Origin: Xanthomonas sp. DAR 35659
Lineage (GTDB): Bacteria > Pseudomonadota > Gammaproteobacteria > Xanthomonadales > Xanthomonadaceae
Direction: 5' to 3'
DNA length: 64,000 nt
Assembly: GCF_041242975.1 (NCBI RefSeq)
Contig: NZ_CP162488.1
Coordinates: 3,276,001-3,340,000 of the forward strand
Made by a program: the position numbers and the translations under genes. Below are positions 32,301 to 43,756 of this stretch, piece after piece (position 1 is the first letter of the stretch; every line of letters begins with the position of its first letter). Under the pieces are notes generated by a model. The model was given only the letters and a program-made list of their open reading frames with translations, was not told the DNA's origin and made no database searches.

Positions 32301-32381
32301 GCCGCATAGCCGCGTGCGCCCCTGCACGCGTCGATCGCAAGAGGAAACCGGAAGAAGGGAACGCAGGCGGACGTGGCGCAT
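29379..32381 (-). CDS. TonB-dependent receptor 2
   Basis: A 1000-aa outer-membrane receptor. It has a long N-terminus with signal (ALALAVALPAAAQ, about residues 30-42), then a TonB-box-like LDSVVVTGSRIRRND, plug (DLRGMGTQRTLVLVDGRR, GASALYGADAVTGVANFIL) and a barrel with terminal MYYGGIRLAL. It differs from receptors 1 and 3 in sequence detail (DGPTPLTVVGAEQIRAAGY), so it belongs to a different subgroup and probably has another ligand. It is preceded by 264 bp of spacer after the S9 peptidase gene and followed by GH127. Role: energised import of oligosaccharide or glycopeptide; the ligand is not determined. Confidence 0.92.
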   Translation of the reverse strand: MRHVRLRSLLPVSSCDRRVQGRTRLCGAIALALAVALPAAAQETTAVRDKAGTTAEGSDSAAADAKTLDSVVVTGSRIRRNDALDGPTPLTVVGAEQIRAAGYTEIADVVNQLPSLALTQTNQTGNLAGNPGINALDLRGMGTQRTLVLVDGRRQVPAIPGTSAVDVSNIPSSLVERVEVITGGASALYGADAVTGVANFILKKDFQGLDASARYGASSRGDMRSTSFDALFGRNFADNRGNFTVYGFYEREPDSVSGQDRPWTAMGYPMYTRNNRNQRYWISDNNRNINNAEDAQLILGGRHYAMTADGRLRAPVLGPGGYVNASPLSLANPVDALGSLLTDGGEYGGRYDSWYLSVPSDRFSSRATFNFDVSDSLRLFANVGYSQTSSRSAWRALSAFGSEAVPADSPFITDEMRAANGGTITDGVYFARHFDDELGQGGSEYRRRLLQGVVGLEGDFSLGGRAWNYSAYYSYGRTRQRTRDIDTVAYDRYYLAVDSTTAADGSAICRSTLDDPGNGCVPLNPFKRLTPEEIAYIRYTSDWATTTMTQQVLSAYASGGIFDLPGGEAQIVFGGEYRKERNDIGAIAQYDPANPAYDASLGTTQLPLRGQYDVKELYSELHLPLLAGKPFAERLGVDAAVRVSDYNTAGRTVTNKFGIDWSPIRDITLRGTYGKAVRAPNIGELYTASSIGGMWITDPCNTYNLRYRSDQSQYAAANCAQLNPSDKSTYWLYRDIITKGNLDLANETAKTRTVGIVLRPRFLEDFSLSVDYYNIDLRGAIDSFPAQTIVNKCVDAPTLDNQFCSFVGRDAGGNLLDVITQKLNLSRYLTRGVDFAAQYRYDLAEHWGDNAGALSFDLNYTRLIRQDYTLDPDQPDNVSRFAGVFGSPQWKGVLRTTWSNAHAGATWSLRHISKMRSSTEITDTDYQKVWTGNVFYSDVSGYYRLKSGLEFFGGITNAFDRAPPRVPGAEAGGANFELGYHAGVYDVIGRMYYGGIRLAL

Positions 32382-32645
32382 GAAGTGTCTCTCGGTTGGA
32401 CGGCCCGCATGGATCCGGGCCGCACGACGCCACTTCGCCGCTGGGCAACGCGGCGAAGACCGGCATCGATCGATGAAAGCCGTGCATCCCCGCACGGCGC
32501 AAAGTGCGGTACGCGTCACTGCGCATCGCACTTGCAGGGTTTCATGCCTGCGTGCGCAACGTCTTGTGCAAAAACATCACATTTGATGTGGAAATCTGTC
32601 GATCCGTTGCAGCGCATGGCAACGCCGGCAAGCACGGCGCCTGCG

Positions 32646-34991
<2,346 letters not shown>

Positions 34992-35007
34992 CACCCCACT
35001 CTCCCGT

Positions 35008-36600
35008 TCATCGATCGTCGCAGCGCTGCGCCGCCGTCGCGTCGGCCTGCGCCAGGCGTTGCGCGCGCGTGGCCCACATTTCCCATTCCTGCACCGCGAC
35101 GGCGGCGTAGCGCCCATCGCCGCCGGACGCGTCGAACACCGCACGCACGCAGCGCGTGGTCACCGGCGCGAACCGCAGCGTCTGCACCCGGTCGGCCACC
35201 GGCGCGCCGGTCGCCTGCGCCAGCGGCCGCCACTGCCCATCGCTGCGGTACTCCAGGCGCCAGCGCGCCGGCGGCGCCACGCCTTCGTTGGCGCCAGGCG
35301 CATGATCGGCCCAGAACACGATGCGGCCGCGCTGCAGCGTCACCGGCTGCGCCCAGCTGTACTGGATCCAGTGCTGCGGCGGATTGTGCGCGGTCCAGCT
35401 GCCCCACATCTGCGGCGGCAGCGGGTTGCGCTTGACCACGCCGTCGTTGAGCGCGGCGATCCAGTACTGATGCGGGATGTCCGGGCCGTTGGAGGCGCTG
35501 GCGTGGGCGTAGCGGGCGACGTTGCGCTGCGGCGGCAGCGGCGGCTGCGGCGCGCGCGTGGCGACCACCCGGCGGATCCGCGCCGGCCGCTGCGTGTCGT
35601 CCCATTCCATCTTGTCGATCGCCACGCTGCGGCGGAAATGGCCGCCGCCCTTGGCATCGGCGGTGTGGTAGACCAGATACCACTGGCCCTTGAACTGCAC
35701 GATGCCCGAATGCGAGGTGGTGGAGGACACCGGCGGCAGGATCACCCCGCGGTAGGTCCACGGCCCCAGCGGCGATGGCGCCGTGCCGTAGGCGATGCAG
35801 GCGTGGTAGAGCGTCGGCGTGCAGTCCGAGGTCGGCCCGGCGCGATTGCCGGCGTAGGCCATGTAGTAGGTGCCGTCGCGCTTGAACAGCCACGGCGCTT
35901 CGAAATAGCCGTCCAGCGTGGTCACCGCCACCGCCGTGCCCTTGGGCGTGACCATGTCGGGTTCGAGCTCGATCCCGAACAGCTTGCCGAAGGTGCCCCA
36001 GTACAGGTACACGCGGCCGTCGTCGTCGACCAGCACGGTCGGGTCGATGTTCTGGATCGTATTCCTGACCGGCAACGACTGCGACAGGATCGGCCCTTGC
36101 GGATGCGCATCGCGCCATGGCCCCAGCGGGCTGTCGGCGACCGCCACGCCGATCGCGAACGGATCGGCGTTGGGCGACGCCTTCTCCTGCACCGGCGCGT
36201 ACAGGTAGTAGCGCCGGTCCGGCCCCTGCACGATCTGCGCGGCATAGGCGCGGCCCGCGGCGGCCCAGGCGAACACCTGCTCCGGGCGCAGCAGCGACGG
36301 ATAGTGGGTCCAGTTGCCGCTGCCGACATCGTCGGTCACCAGCATCTGCCAGCGCTGGATCACGAAGTCGTTGACGTCGGGCGGCGCCTCGTCGCGGCCG
36401 GCGATGATGTACAGCTTGCCGTCGGCGACCAGCGGCGCCGGATCGGCGGAATAATCGCGGCCATCGGCCAGGATCGGATTGCCGGCGCTGTGCACGCTGC
36501 GTGCGGGCAACGGCGCCGCCTGCGCGCCGGCAACGGCGAACGCCAACAGCAAGCAGGCGAGGATGCGCCGGGCAAGGCAAGCGGCGCGGCGCGGACTCAT
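35008..36600 (-). CDS. GH43 glycosidase with C-terminal discoidin-like module
   Basis: A 530-aa exported protein (signal ILACLLLAFAVAGAQA). The five-bladed propeller catalytic domain (about 35-370) shows GH43 residues: base Asp in YSADPAPLVADGK, pKa-tuning Asp in IQNIDPTVLVDDDG and acid Glu in YFEAPWLFKRDGTYY. GH43 members are arabinofuranosidases, arabinanases or xylosidases. Residues about 385-530 form a discoidin/F5-8C-like module (GSWTAHNPPQHWIQYSWAQP) closely resembling one in the neighbouring 1443-aa protein. The start overlaps that gene's stop by 4 nt. With GH127 in the locus, an arabinofuranosidase comparable to HypAA of B. longum is a reasonable guess. The specificity is not proven by sequence. 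Confidence 0.9.
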   Translation of the reverse strand: MSPRRAACLARRILACLLLAFAVAGAQAAPLPARSVHSAGNPILADGRDYSADPAPLVADGKLYIIAGRDEAPPDVNDFVIQRWQMLVTDDVGSGNWTHYPSLLRPEQVFAWAAAGRAYAAQIVQGPDRRYYLYAPVQEKASPNADPFAIGVAVADSPLGPWRDAHPQGPILSQSLPVRNTIQNIDPTVLVDDDGRVYLYWGTFGKLFGIELEPDMVTPKGTAVAVTTLDGYFEAPWLFKRDGTYYMAYAGNRAGPTSDCTPTLYHACIAYGTAPSPLGPWTYRGVILPPVSSTTSHSGIVQFKGQWYLVYHTADAKGGGHFRRSVAIDKMEWDDTQRPARIRRVVATRAPQPPLPPQRNVARYAHASASNGPDIPHQYWIAALNDGVVKRNPLPPQMWGSWTAHNPPQHWIQYSWAQPVTLQRGRIVFWADHAPGANEGVAPPARWRLEYRSDGQWRPLAQATGAPVADRVQTLRFAPVTTRCVRAVFDASGGDGRYAAVAVQEWEMWATRAQRLAQADATAAQRCDDR

Positions 36601-39600
36601 GGCGCCACCGCCGCGTCGACCACGATCTGCAGCCGCACTGGCAACTGCCCGCTGCCGCCACGCCCTTGCGCGCTGCCGACGAGACTGGACGTGCCCGGCG
36701 TGGCATACGCCGCCGGCGACAACGGCGGCCACTGCACTGGTACGCGTTCGCGCGAACCGTCGTTGTACTGCACGCCGACGAATGGCGGCAGCGCCGGCAC
36801 CTGGCCGACGCGCACGTGCAGCGGCGGCAGTGCCTGCACCGTGTTGATCTGGCCTGGCGCCGTGGCGCGCACCCAGATGCTGGCGCTCACCGGCACGCCG
36901 CCATCGGCCAGGCCCTGCACTTGCACGCGGCCCTCGCCTGCCAGCGCGGCGGGATCGAGTTGCGGCCAGCGCACGCCCAGCCAGGCCCAACTACCGTCAG
37001 CGAAATAGCCGGCGATGCGCTGCGGCAGCGCCGGCATCTCGCCCGGCGCCACGCGCACGTCGATCGGCTCGACCGCCGTGGCGCGCTCGGCGAACACCTG
37101 CCATTCGTCGAGGCCGACCGCGGCATGGCCGTCGCCCTGCACCGCGGTGTCCAGCACCGCGCGCAATGCGGTGGTGACCACCGGCGCGAACGCCACGCGG
37201 CTCGCTTCGCCGCGCGCAGCGACCGGATAGCCGCCGCGCACCGCGATGTCGCGCCACTGCGCGCCATCGCGGTATTGCAGCTTCCACGCGCGCGGCGGCG
37301 CCACGCCGCCATCGGGTTGGTCGTCCCAGAAGTAGAGTGCAGCTCCGTTCAAGCGCTGCGGTTGCCGCCATTGGTACTGCACCCACACCGACGCCGGTTG
37401 CACGCGGCCCCAACTGCCCCAGCGCCGGTCCGCGGACGGCACCTGATCCGGCGCGGGCAGCAGCCCGTCGTTGAGCGCCTGCAGCCGATGGTGGCCGGCG
37501 GTGACCTGCGCGCTGGCCTCGGCCTCGCCCTGCACTTCCAGGCCCTGCCCTGCCGGCATCGGCGCGGCGACCACGGCCACGTCGGCATGGCCTTGCAACG
37601 CGCCATCGTCGGCCTGCAAGCGCAGCGTGTAGGCGCCAGGTGCGGTGAAGCGCACGCTGCTGTTGGCCGCCTGCGGTTCCTCGAAGATCGCCGCGCCACC
37701 CGGCGGTGCCTGCAGCACGCGCCACTGCAGCGCCAACGTGCCGTTCGGCAGCGCGTCGTCGCCGACGCGGCCAACGACACGCAGCGCGCCGCCACCGACG
37801 CCATCCTGCTGCCAGGCCTCGACGTGCGGCGCCTGGTTAGGCTTGGCCGCCGGTTCCCGCGCGCCGCTGGCATAGGCCTGGATCTCCTTGATCCCGGTGC
37901 GCAGCGCGCCGGCATGGGTCACCAGCACGCGCAGCCGCTGCACGCGCAGCGCGGGGAAGCGCACCCGGTTGCGGTTGCCCTGTGCGATCGGCGCATCGCG
38001 TACCTGGCCGGGCACGGCCGCCCACGCGTGGCCGTCGAAATACTGCAACTGGTACAGCCACGGCGGCGCATAGCCGGCGCGCGTGCCCGAAGGGAAGCCG
38101 TGCTGCTCGCCCGGCGGCGAGGAGCTGCGGTAGAAGTACAGGCGCACGTCGTCCAGCCGCTGCGGCCGGCCCAGGTCCAGCTCGATCCAGTCGCTGCGCG
38201 AGGGCGAGCCGGCGGTGCCCCAGAACGGTTCGTTGGCGGTGCTGCCGTCCACCGCCGCGGCGGCCGGGAAACCGTCGGCGGCGTAGCTGGCGCTGACCGT
38301 CGCGCCCTGCGCCAGGTTGCGCGCGCCGGCCGGCAACGCCGTGTCCACGCCGGCGTCGGCCAGCACCGCCGCCACCCGCGCCTCGGCGGCGAAGCGCACT
38401 TGCGCCGGTGCCTGCAGCGCCCGCGCGTGCGCGGCGAGGATCCGCACCTGCGCGGCATCCGCGTTGACCGCATCCGGTAGCGCCTGCACCTGGCCGCTGG
38501 CCGGGTCGTAGAGCACGTGCGCGAGGCGATCGACGGTGAACGCCAGCGTCCCATCCAAGTACACCGAATAGCCCTTGGGCACCGCGCCGCCGTAGTGCCG
38601 GCCGTCGCGATCCCAGACGATGGACAGGTCGCAGTCGCGATAGCGCAGGCCGTCGGCGGCGAAGTGGTCCCAGCCGATGGCGATCGGATACAGCTCGATC
38701 CTGGCATCGTTGCGCGGGCGCAAACCCATCGCGTCCTCGATCACGGTGAAGTTGGTGGCGCCGAGCTGGGTGTGGTGGATCCACGAGCGGTAGCCGATGC
38801 GGCCGCCGTCGGCGGCGCTGCCCTGCGCCCAGAATTCGTTCTGGTCGGGATAGCGGTTGTCGCCGTCGATGTAGTGCGCCCAGGCGTTCCAGTACAGCAG
38901 CTTGCGGTAGCTGGACGCGTCCAGGTAAGGGCTGGGATAGTCGCGCAGCGCACTGCCGAGCAGGCGGAAGGCCACGGTGGAGTTGATCACCGAGAAGTTG
39001 TTGCTGCCGCCGTCGCCGCGCGCCTGCTGGTCGGCCTGGTTGGCGGTGTAGAACGGGAAGATCGGGTACTGGCGGGCATCGGCGAACAGGCGCAGCGCGC
39101 GCACGTACTTCGGGTCGTAGTCGGCGTCGCCCTGCTTGGGCATCAGGCCGACGCTGAACGGGTAGTAGTTGTTGGTCTCCTTCCAGTCCACCGGCAAGCG
39201 CGCGCCGTCGGCCTGGCGCTGCTTGAGCAGGTCGCCGTGCAGGCCCATGCCGTCGGCGAGGTCGCTGCGATCCTGCCAGAGCACATCGAGCACGGCGCGG
39301 CGGATCTTCGCCGCCAGCGCCTGCATCCGGGTCGCGGTGGCCTGGTCGCCGGCGAGCTGCGCGGCCTGCGCCGCGGCCTGCGCATTGGCGTAGACGTAGG
39401 CGCTCTCGCTGCGGTCCATGCGGATCTGGCCGTGCCGCTTGGCCCAGTCGAAGGACACCGCGTCGGCATCGTTGCCGGTCATCGCGGCCCAGTCGTACTC
39501 GATCAGGCCGTTGCCGTTGCGGTCGTAGGCGCGTAGCAGCGCGTCCACGTCGGCGCTGGCGTAGCGCGCCAGCGTGCCGGCCACCGCCGATGGCCCGCCA

Positions 39601-40928
39601 TGCACCTGGTAGGCGCGCCAGGCGGCGGCGCTGAGGTATTGGGCATAGGAATTGGACCAGTTCTCCGGCGCGCCGGGATTGTCCACGTACTTGCCGCCGC
39701 CGGCGGTCTCGCCGGCGCCCAGCCAGGACCCGTAGGCATAGACCGGATCGCGCAGGTACTTAAGGTCGTCGATGAACATGCCGGTGGTCAGCACGATCGC
39801 GTTGTCGTAGCCGAGCACGCCCTCGATCGCCACCGGGAACTGGTAGTCGTTGCCGGGCACCGCGGCATCGAGGAAATTGAAGCGCAGCAGCCACCAGCGA
39901 TAGAACAGCGTCTTGTCGATGTTGTCGTCGGGCGTGTCCAGGTACGGCAAGTTGTCGGCCCACCAGCGGTTGTAGGCGACCACGTGCTCGGTGTACGCCT
40001 GCCGCGGCGTCTGCGCGGCGATGCGCCGGTACTCCTGCAGCGACGCCGGCAGCTCGCGCGTGACCAGCCCGAGCTGCACCTTCAGCGTGGCCGCCTCGCC
40101 GTGCGCCGGCAGCGTCACGCGGCGCGCGATGCCGCCGCCATCCACCGCGAAGCCGTCGCCGGACAGGCGCGGGAACACCGTGGTGATCGCGTTGTGGGTG
40201 GTGAACGCGCCGGTCAGTTCGGCGCCGTCGGCATGCGTGGCCATCGGCGAGGTGGCGCGCAGGGTCAGCGTGCGCGCCACGCCGTCGCTGCTGGACAGCG
40301 TGGCCTCAGCCACGGCCACGTTCTGCGCGCTGATGAACTTGACCAGGCGCAGCCGCACCCCGGCGGCGGCATCGGTGTAGACGCTGCTGAAATAGCTCGG
40401 CGTCTGCCGCCGCTGCGCGCTGTCCTCGACCAGTTGCAGCGGCTTGCCGTCGATCTCCGCCTGCAGCCGGAACAGCGCATCGTGGCCGGTCTTGTGCGCG
40501 TAGGCGACGTCGCCGACGAAACCGGGCTGCTCGGGCCGGTGGGTGTACATGTACGCGGCGCGGCCACGGGTGAACAGCCAGTTGTTGCTGTCGTCGAAGC
40601 CGCCGCCGGTGCCGCTGCGCGCGAGCATGCGGTCGATCCAGAAATCGGTACCGGGCGCAGTGCCGGCACCGGCCGCCAGGTCGGCGGCGAACACGCGTTG
40701 CAGATGCCTGCCCGGCGCGAAGGCCACGCCGCTGTCGGGGATCGGCGTCGGCGTGCCCTTGAAGCGCGGTTCGCCGAGCGCGGCGTTGCTGGCCTGCAGC
40801 CCTTCGCTGTCGGCCGAGACGAGGTCACCGGCCGCCGCCGTGCCGCACGCCGCATTCAGCCACGCCGCGAGCAAGACGGCGGCGACGCGCGGCCGCCGCC
40901 GTGCCGCGGCGCCTGCGCGCAGCCTCAA
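36597..40928 (-). CDS. Multi-domain MGH1-like (alpha/alpha)6 glycoside hydrolase with discoidin and Ig-like domains
   Basis: A 1443-aa exported enzyme. The TTG at 40928 overlaps the receptor 3 stop (TTGA) and begins a proper signal peptide (RVAAVLLAAWLNAACGTAAA); no ATG fits. Domains in order: N-terminal beta-sandwich (about 40-290); (alpha/alpha)6 glucosidase-like domain (about 300-760) with YNRWWADNLPYLDTPDDNIDK-type and DWKETNNYYPFSVGLMP stretches; a discoidin/F5-8C domain (about 840-985, SDWIELDLGRPQRLDDVRLY); a PKD/cadherin-like domain (about 995-1110); a second discoidin-like module (1120-1280) shared with the GH43; two bacterial Ig-like group-4 domains (1280-1443, YNDGSRERVPVQWP). It falls near GH63/GH142/GH121-type enzymes; the family number is uncertain. 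HypBA2 (GH121), the beta-L-arabinobiosidase acting on extensin, has a comparable size and gene context. Confidence 0.8.
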   Translation of the reverse strand: MRLRAGAAARRRPRVAAVLLAAWLNAACGTAAAGDLVSADSEGLQASNAALGEPRFKGTPTPIPDSGVAFAPGRHLQRVFAADLAAGAGTAPGTDFWIDRMLARSGTGGGFDDSNNWLFTRGRAAYMYTHRPEQPGFVGDVAYAHKTGHDALFRLQAEIDGKPLQLVEDSAQRRQTPSYFSSVYTDAAAGVRLRLVKFISAQNVAVAEATLSSSDGVARTLTLRATSPMATHADGAELTGAFTTHNAITTVFPRLSGDGFAVDGGGIARRVTLPAHGEAATLKVQLGLVTRELPASLQEYRRIAAQTPRQAYTEHVVAYNRWWADNLPYLDTPDDNIDKTLFYRWWLLRFNFLDAAVPGNDYQFPVAIEGVLGYDNAIVLTTGMFIDDLKYLRDPVYAYGSWLGAGETAGGGKYVDNPGAPENWSNSYAQYLSAAAWRAYQVHGGPSAVAGTLARYASADVDALLRAYDRNGNGLIEYDWAAMTGNDADAVSFDWAKRHGQIRMDRSESAYVYANAQAAAQAAQLAGDQATATRMQALAAKIRRAVLDVLWQDRSDLADGMGLHGDLLKQRQADGARLPVDWKETNNYYPFSVGLMPKQGDADYDPKYVRALRLFADARQYPIFPFYTANQADQQARGDGGSNNFSVINSTVAFRLLGSALRDYPSPYLDASSYRKLLYWNAWAHYIDGDNRYPDQNEFWAQGSAADGGRIGYRSWIHHTQLGATNFTVIEDAMGLRPRNDARIELYPIAIGWDHFAADGLRYRDCDLSIVWDRDGRHYGGAVPKGYSVYLDGTLAFTVDRLAHVLYDPASGQVQALPDAVNADAAQVRILAAHARALQAPAQVRFAAEARVAAVLADAGVDTALPAGARNLAQGATVSASYAADGFPAAAAVDGSTANEPFWGTAGSPSRSDWIELDLGRPQRLDDVRLYFYRSSSPPGEQHGFPSGTRAGYAPPWLYQLQYFDGHAWAAVPGQVRDAPIAQGNRNRVRFPALRVQRLRVLVTHAGALRTGIKEIQAYASGAREPAAKPNQAPHVEAWQQDGVGGGALRVVGRVGDDALPNGTLALQWRVLQAPPGGAAIFEEPQAANSSVRFTAPGAYTLRLQADDGALQGHADVAVVAAPMPAGQGLEVQGEAEASAQVTAGHHRLQALNDGLLPAPDQVPSADRRWGSWGRVQPASVWVQYQWRQPQRLNGAALYFWDDQPDGGVAPPRAWKLQYRDGAQWRDIAVRGGYPVAARGEASRVAFAPVVTTALRAVLDTAVQGDGHAAVGLDEWQVFAERATAVEPIDVRVAPGEMPALPQRIAGYFADGSWAWLGVRWPQLDPAALAGEGRVQVQGLADGGVPVSASIWVRATAPGQINTVQALPPLHVRVGQVPALPPFVGVQYNDGSRERVPVQWPPLSPAAYATPGTSSLVGSAQGRGGSGQLPVRLQIVVDAAVAP

Positions 40929-43756
40929 AACTCGGTCCTGAGCCGGGCCCAGAAGTAGCGCCCCAAGGTGTCGTAGGTGAACGCGTCGGTGTTGGCCGCG
41001 CTCGCATAGCCGTAGTACTGCGGCGGCTTGCGGTTGCCGACATTGTTGGCGCCGGCCGACAGCGTGGTGTGCAGGCTCTCGAATTTCCGGCTCAACGAGA
41101 CATCGTGGTAGGTCACCGTGCCGACCCGGAAATAGACGCAGCTGCCGTCGGCGGCGGTGTTGACGCAGAAGTCCTCGTAGGCGCTGCCGACCGTGGTCGG
41201 GCCGATCAGGCGCGTGTTCCAGCTGGCATGCCACGGGCCGTTGTCCCAGCCCAGGTTGAAGCTGGCGCGCCAGCGCGGCATGTTGCCGTAGCTGGAGGTC
41301 TCGCCGACGTAGTTGTGGCTGTCGCCGCTGAACGTGTAGCTGGACAGGAAGGTGGCATCCACGCCGGCCTGGAAGCTGCCCCAGGCGGTATCGCGCAGCG
41401 CGTACTTGATGCCGATGTCGTAGCCGCGGATGTCGACCTTGCCGCTGTTGATCGCGAACGGCACGGTCACGCTGACCAGTTGCCCGCTGCCGTTGCGCTG
41501 GATCAACGGACAGTACGCGCTCTGGCCGTCGTAGCAATTCTGCAACACCTGATCCAGGCCGACGCCGTTGATCATGTCGTCGAGCGTCACCCGCCAACTG
41601 TCCAGGTTCAGCGACAGGCCCTCGGCCCAGCCCGGATCGTAGACCGCGCCGATGTTGTAGGAGCGGCCCTTCTCGGGCTTGATCGCGAAGCCGGCGTTGG
41701 CCGAACCGGTGGTCAGCACGGTGAACGAGGCGGTGTTGGTGAAGCTGCCGTCGGTGGGCACGTTGGCGCAGGCCGCGGCGTTGCCGCCGCCGGTGTAGCC
41801 CTTGCACGGATCGGTGTAGTCGCCGCTGGCATCGACCACCGTGTTGTACGGCGAGCCGTACAGGTCGCCGAGCGCCGGCGCGCGGAACACTTCCGAGCCG
41901 GTGGCGCGGATCAGCAGGTTGTCGATCGGCCGCCATTCCAGCGCGACCTTGCTGTTGGTGGTGTTGCCCCAGTAGTCGTACTTGGAATAGCGCGTGCCCA
42001 GGTTGAGGTTCAGCGCCTGCGCGCCCGGCACGTCCTTGAGCAGCGGGATCAGCACCTCGGCGTAGGCTTCCTTGATCGTCTCGTCGTGGCCCTGGTTCAT
42101 GATGCAGCCGTCGTTGTAGTCGCAGTTGCCCTCGGCATCGGCGGCGGCGACCGGATTGCTGGTGCCCTGCGAGAAGCCGTTCTTGCGGAACGACAGGCCG
42201 AACGCGGCCTGCACCATGCCCGCCGGCATCGCGAACAGGTCGCCGTTGATGCTGGCCTCGGCGAACTTCATGGTGCTCTCGTCGATCAGGTCCACCGCGC
42301 TCTGCGTGGCCTTGATCCCGGCGATGGTGGCCGGATCGTCCGGATTGAACACGTTGATCGGGGTGCAACCGGCGATCACGTTGCCGGGCGTGCCGCACTT
42401 GACCACGCCGTCGCTGTCCAGGAACGAGGCGCCGACCGCGTTGTTCAGCGCCGAGGTGATCGAGAAGCCGTTGCGCACCAGGGTGTCCTTGTAGCGCGCA
42501 TAGCCGGCCGCCGCGTCCCATTGCCAGTTGGTGTCGGCGAACTTGCCGCGCAGCCCGGCCACGATGTTGGTCTGGTACATGGTCGAGGAATAGACGCGGG
42601 TGTTGGCCGGCACCGAGCGCAGCAGGTAGCGCGACAGGCTGCTGCCGAAGGGGTTGTAGTAGTTCTGCGACGCGTTCGGCAGCTCCAGGCCGTAGGCGGT
42701 GAGCTGCGAGGTGGTCTCGCTGCGGGTCCAGAACATGTCCAGGTAGCCCTGCACGTTCGGGGTGAAGTCGAAGCTGGCGTGCGCGGAGAAGTTGGTGCGC
42801 TCGACCGGGGTGATCAGGTACTGGCCGAAGTAGGAGTTGTAGCCTTCCACCGCCGCGTTGTAGGGGTGGAAATCGCCGGCATCGACCGGGCCGGGCGCCA
42901 GGCCGCTGTTCGGGGTCAGCACGCTGCCGTCGCCGAGGAACGCGCGGGTGCCGTTGCCGCGGCGCTCCACCACCTGGCCGTTGAGATAGTTCACCGCGGT
43001 CCTGGCGTAGCTGCGGTCTTCGTCGTACAGCGCGTTCATCGAGCTGCGGCTCAGGCCCAGGATCAGCCCGCCGCGGTCCCAGGTCTTGCCCCATTCCACG
43101 CCCAGCGAACGGCGGTTGCCGTCGCCGTGGGTGCTCTGACCGTAGTCCACGGTCGCGGCGGCGCCGTCGTACTTGTCCTTGAGGATGATGTTGACCACGC
43201 CGGCGATGGCATCGGAGCCGTACACCGAGGACGCGCCGTCGGTCAGCACTTCGATGCGCTCGACCATCGCCGCCGGGATCGCGTTGATGTCCACGCCGGG
43301 CGCGGCGGACACGCTGCTGGCTGGGCCGGCCATGCGGTGGCCGTTGACCAGGACCAGGGTGCGTTCGGCGCCGAGATTGCGCAGCGAGACCAGCGCGCGG
43401 CCGTGGCTGAAACCGGAGTTGAGCGCGATGTTGGGCATGTTGCCGGCCATCGCCGGCAGTTGCTGCAGCAACTGCCCGAGCGTGTTCTGGCCGCTGTCCT
43501 CGATCCGCTGGCGGTCGATGGTGATCACCGGACTGGCGGTTTCCGCATCGACGCGGCGCAGATGGCTGCCGGTCACGGTGACCCGTTCCAGCGTGGTCGC
43601 CGCATCGGAGGCGGTGGCGTCCTGCGCCAGCGCGCACGGCGCCGCCGCGACCAGGCTCAAGGCGGTACAGATCGCCGTCGCCAGCGGCCGCGGCCGCTGC
43701 GCGCGGCGCCAGGACGACGGGAACAACGGCGCAACGCGTTCGGGCAAAGACGACAT
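40925..43756 (-). CDS. TonB-dependent receptor 3
   Basis: A 943-aa outer-membrane receptor and paralogue of receptor 1. It has a signal (AICTALSLVAAAPCALAQ), TonB-box region (LERVTVTGSHLRRVD), plug (SLRNLGAERTLVLVNGHR, GASSVYGSDAIAGVVNIIL) and barrel ending GRYFWARLRTEF. The start at 43756 has an aggag ribosome site 7 nt upstream. It is the first of an overlapping set: its stop is shared with the TTG start of the 1443-aa glycosidase, which overlaps GH43, so import and hydrolysis are co-expressed. The ligand is probably an oligosaccharide or glycopeptide released by these enzymes. Confidence 0.93.
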   Translation of the reverse strand: MSSLPERVAPLFPSSWRRAQRPRPLATAICTALSLVAAAPCALAQDATASDAATTLERVTVTGSHLRRVDAETASPVITIDRQRIEDSGQNTLGQLLQQLPAMAGNMPNIALNSGFSHGRALVSLRNLGAERTLVLVNGHRMAGPASSVSAAPGVDINAIPAAMVERIEVLTDGASSVYGSDAIAGVVNIILKDKYDGAAATVDYGQSTHGDGNRRSLGVEWGKTWDRGGLILGLSRSSMNALYDEDRSYARTAVNYLNGQVVERRGNGTRAFLGDGSVLTPNSGLAPGPVDAGDFHPYNAAVEGYNSYFGQYLITPVERTNFSAHASFDFTPNVQGYLDMFWTRSETTSQLTAYGLELPNASQNYYNPFGSSLSRYLLRSVPANTRVYSSTMYQTNIVAGLRGKFADTNWQWDAAAGYARYKDTLVRNGFSITSALNNAVGASFLDSDGVVKCGTPGNVIAGCTPINVFNPDDPATIAGIKATQSAVDLIDESTMKFAEASINGDLFAMPAGMVQAAFGLSFRKNGFSQGTSNPVAAADAEGNCDYNDGCIMNQGHDETIKEAYAEVLIPLLKDVPGAQALNLNLGTRYSKYDYWGNTTNSKVALEWRPIDNLLIRATGSEVFRAPALGDLYGSPYNTVVDASGDYTDPCKGYTGGGNAAACANVPTDGSFTNTASFTVLTTGSANAGFAIKPEKGRSYNIGAVYDPGWAEGLSLNLDSWRVTLDDMINGVGLDQVLQNCYDGQSAYCPLIQRNGSGQLVSVTVPFAINSGKVDIRGYDIGIKYALRDTAWGSFQAGVDATFLSSYTFSGDSHNYVGETSSYGNMPRWRASFNLGWDNGPWHASWNTRLIGPTTVGSAYEDFCVNTAADGSCVYFRVGTVTYHDVSLSRKFESLHTTLSAGANNVGNRKPPQYYGYASAANTDAFTYDTLGRYFWARLRTEF

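Noticed and set aside
26802..32309. A 1835-codon open frame on the + strand
   Set aside because: It runs antisense across GH127 and TonB receptor 2, has no domain and is rich in Val/Ala/Gly/Arg/Gln as expected from the antisense of GC-rich codons. The genes on the other strand are certain.
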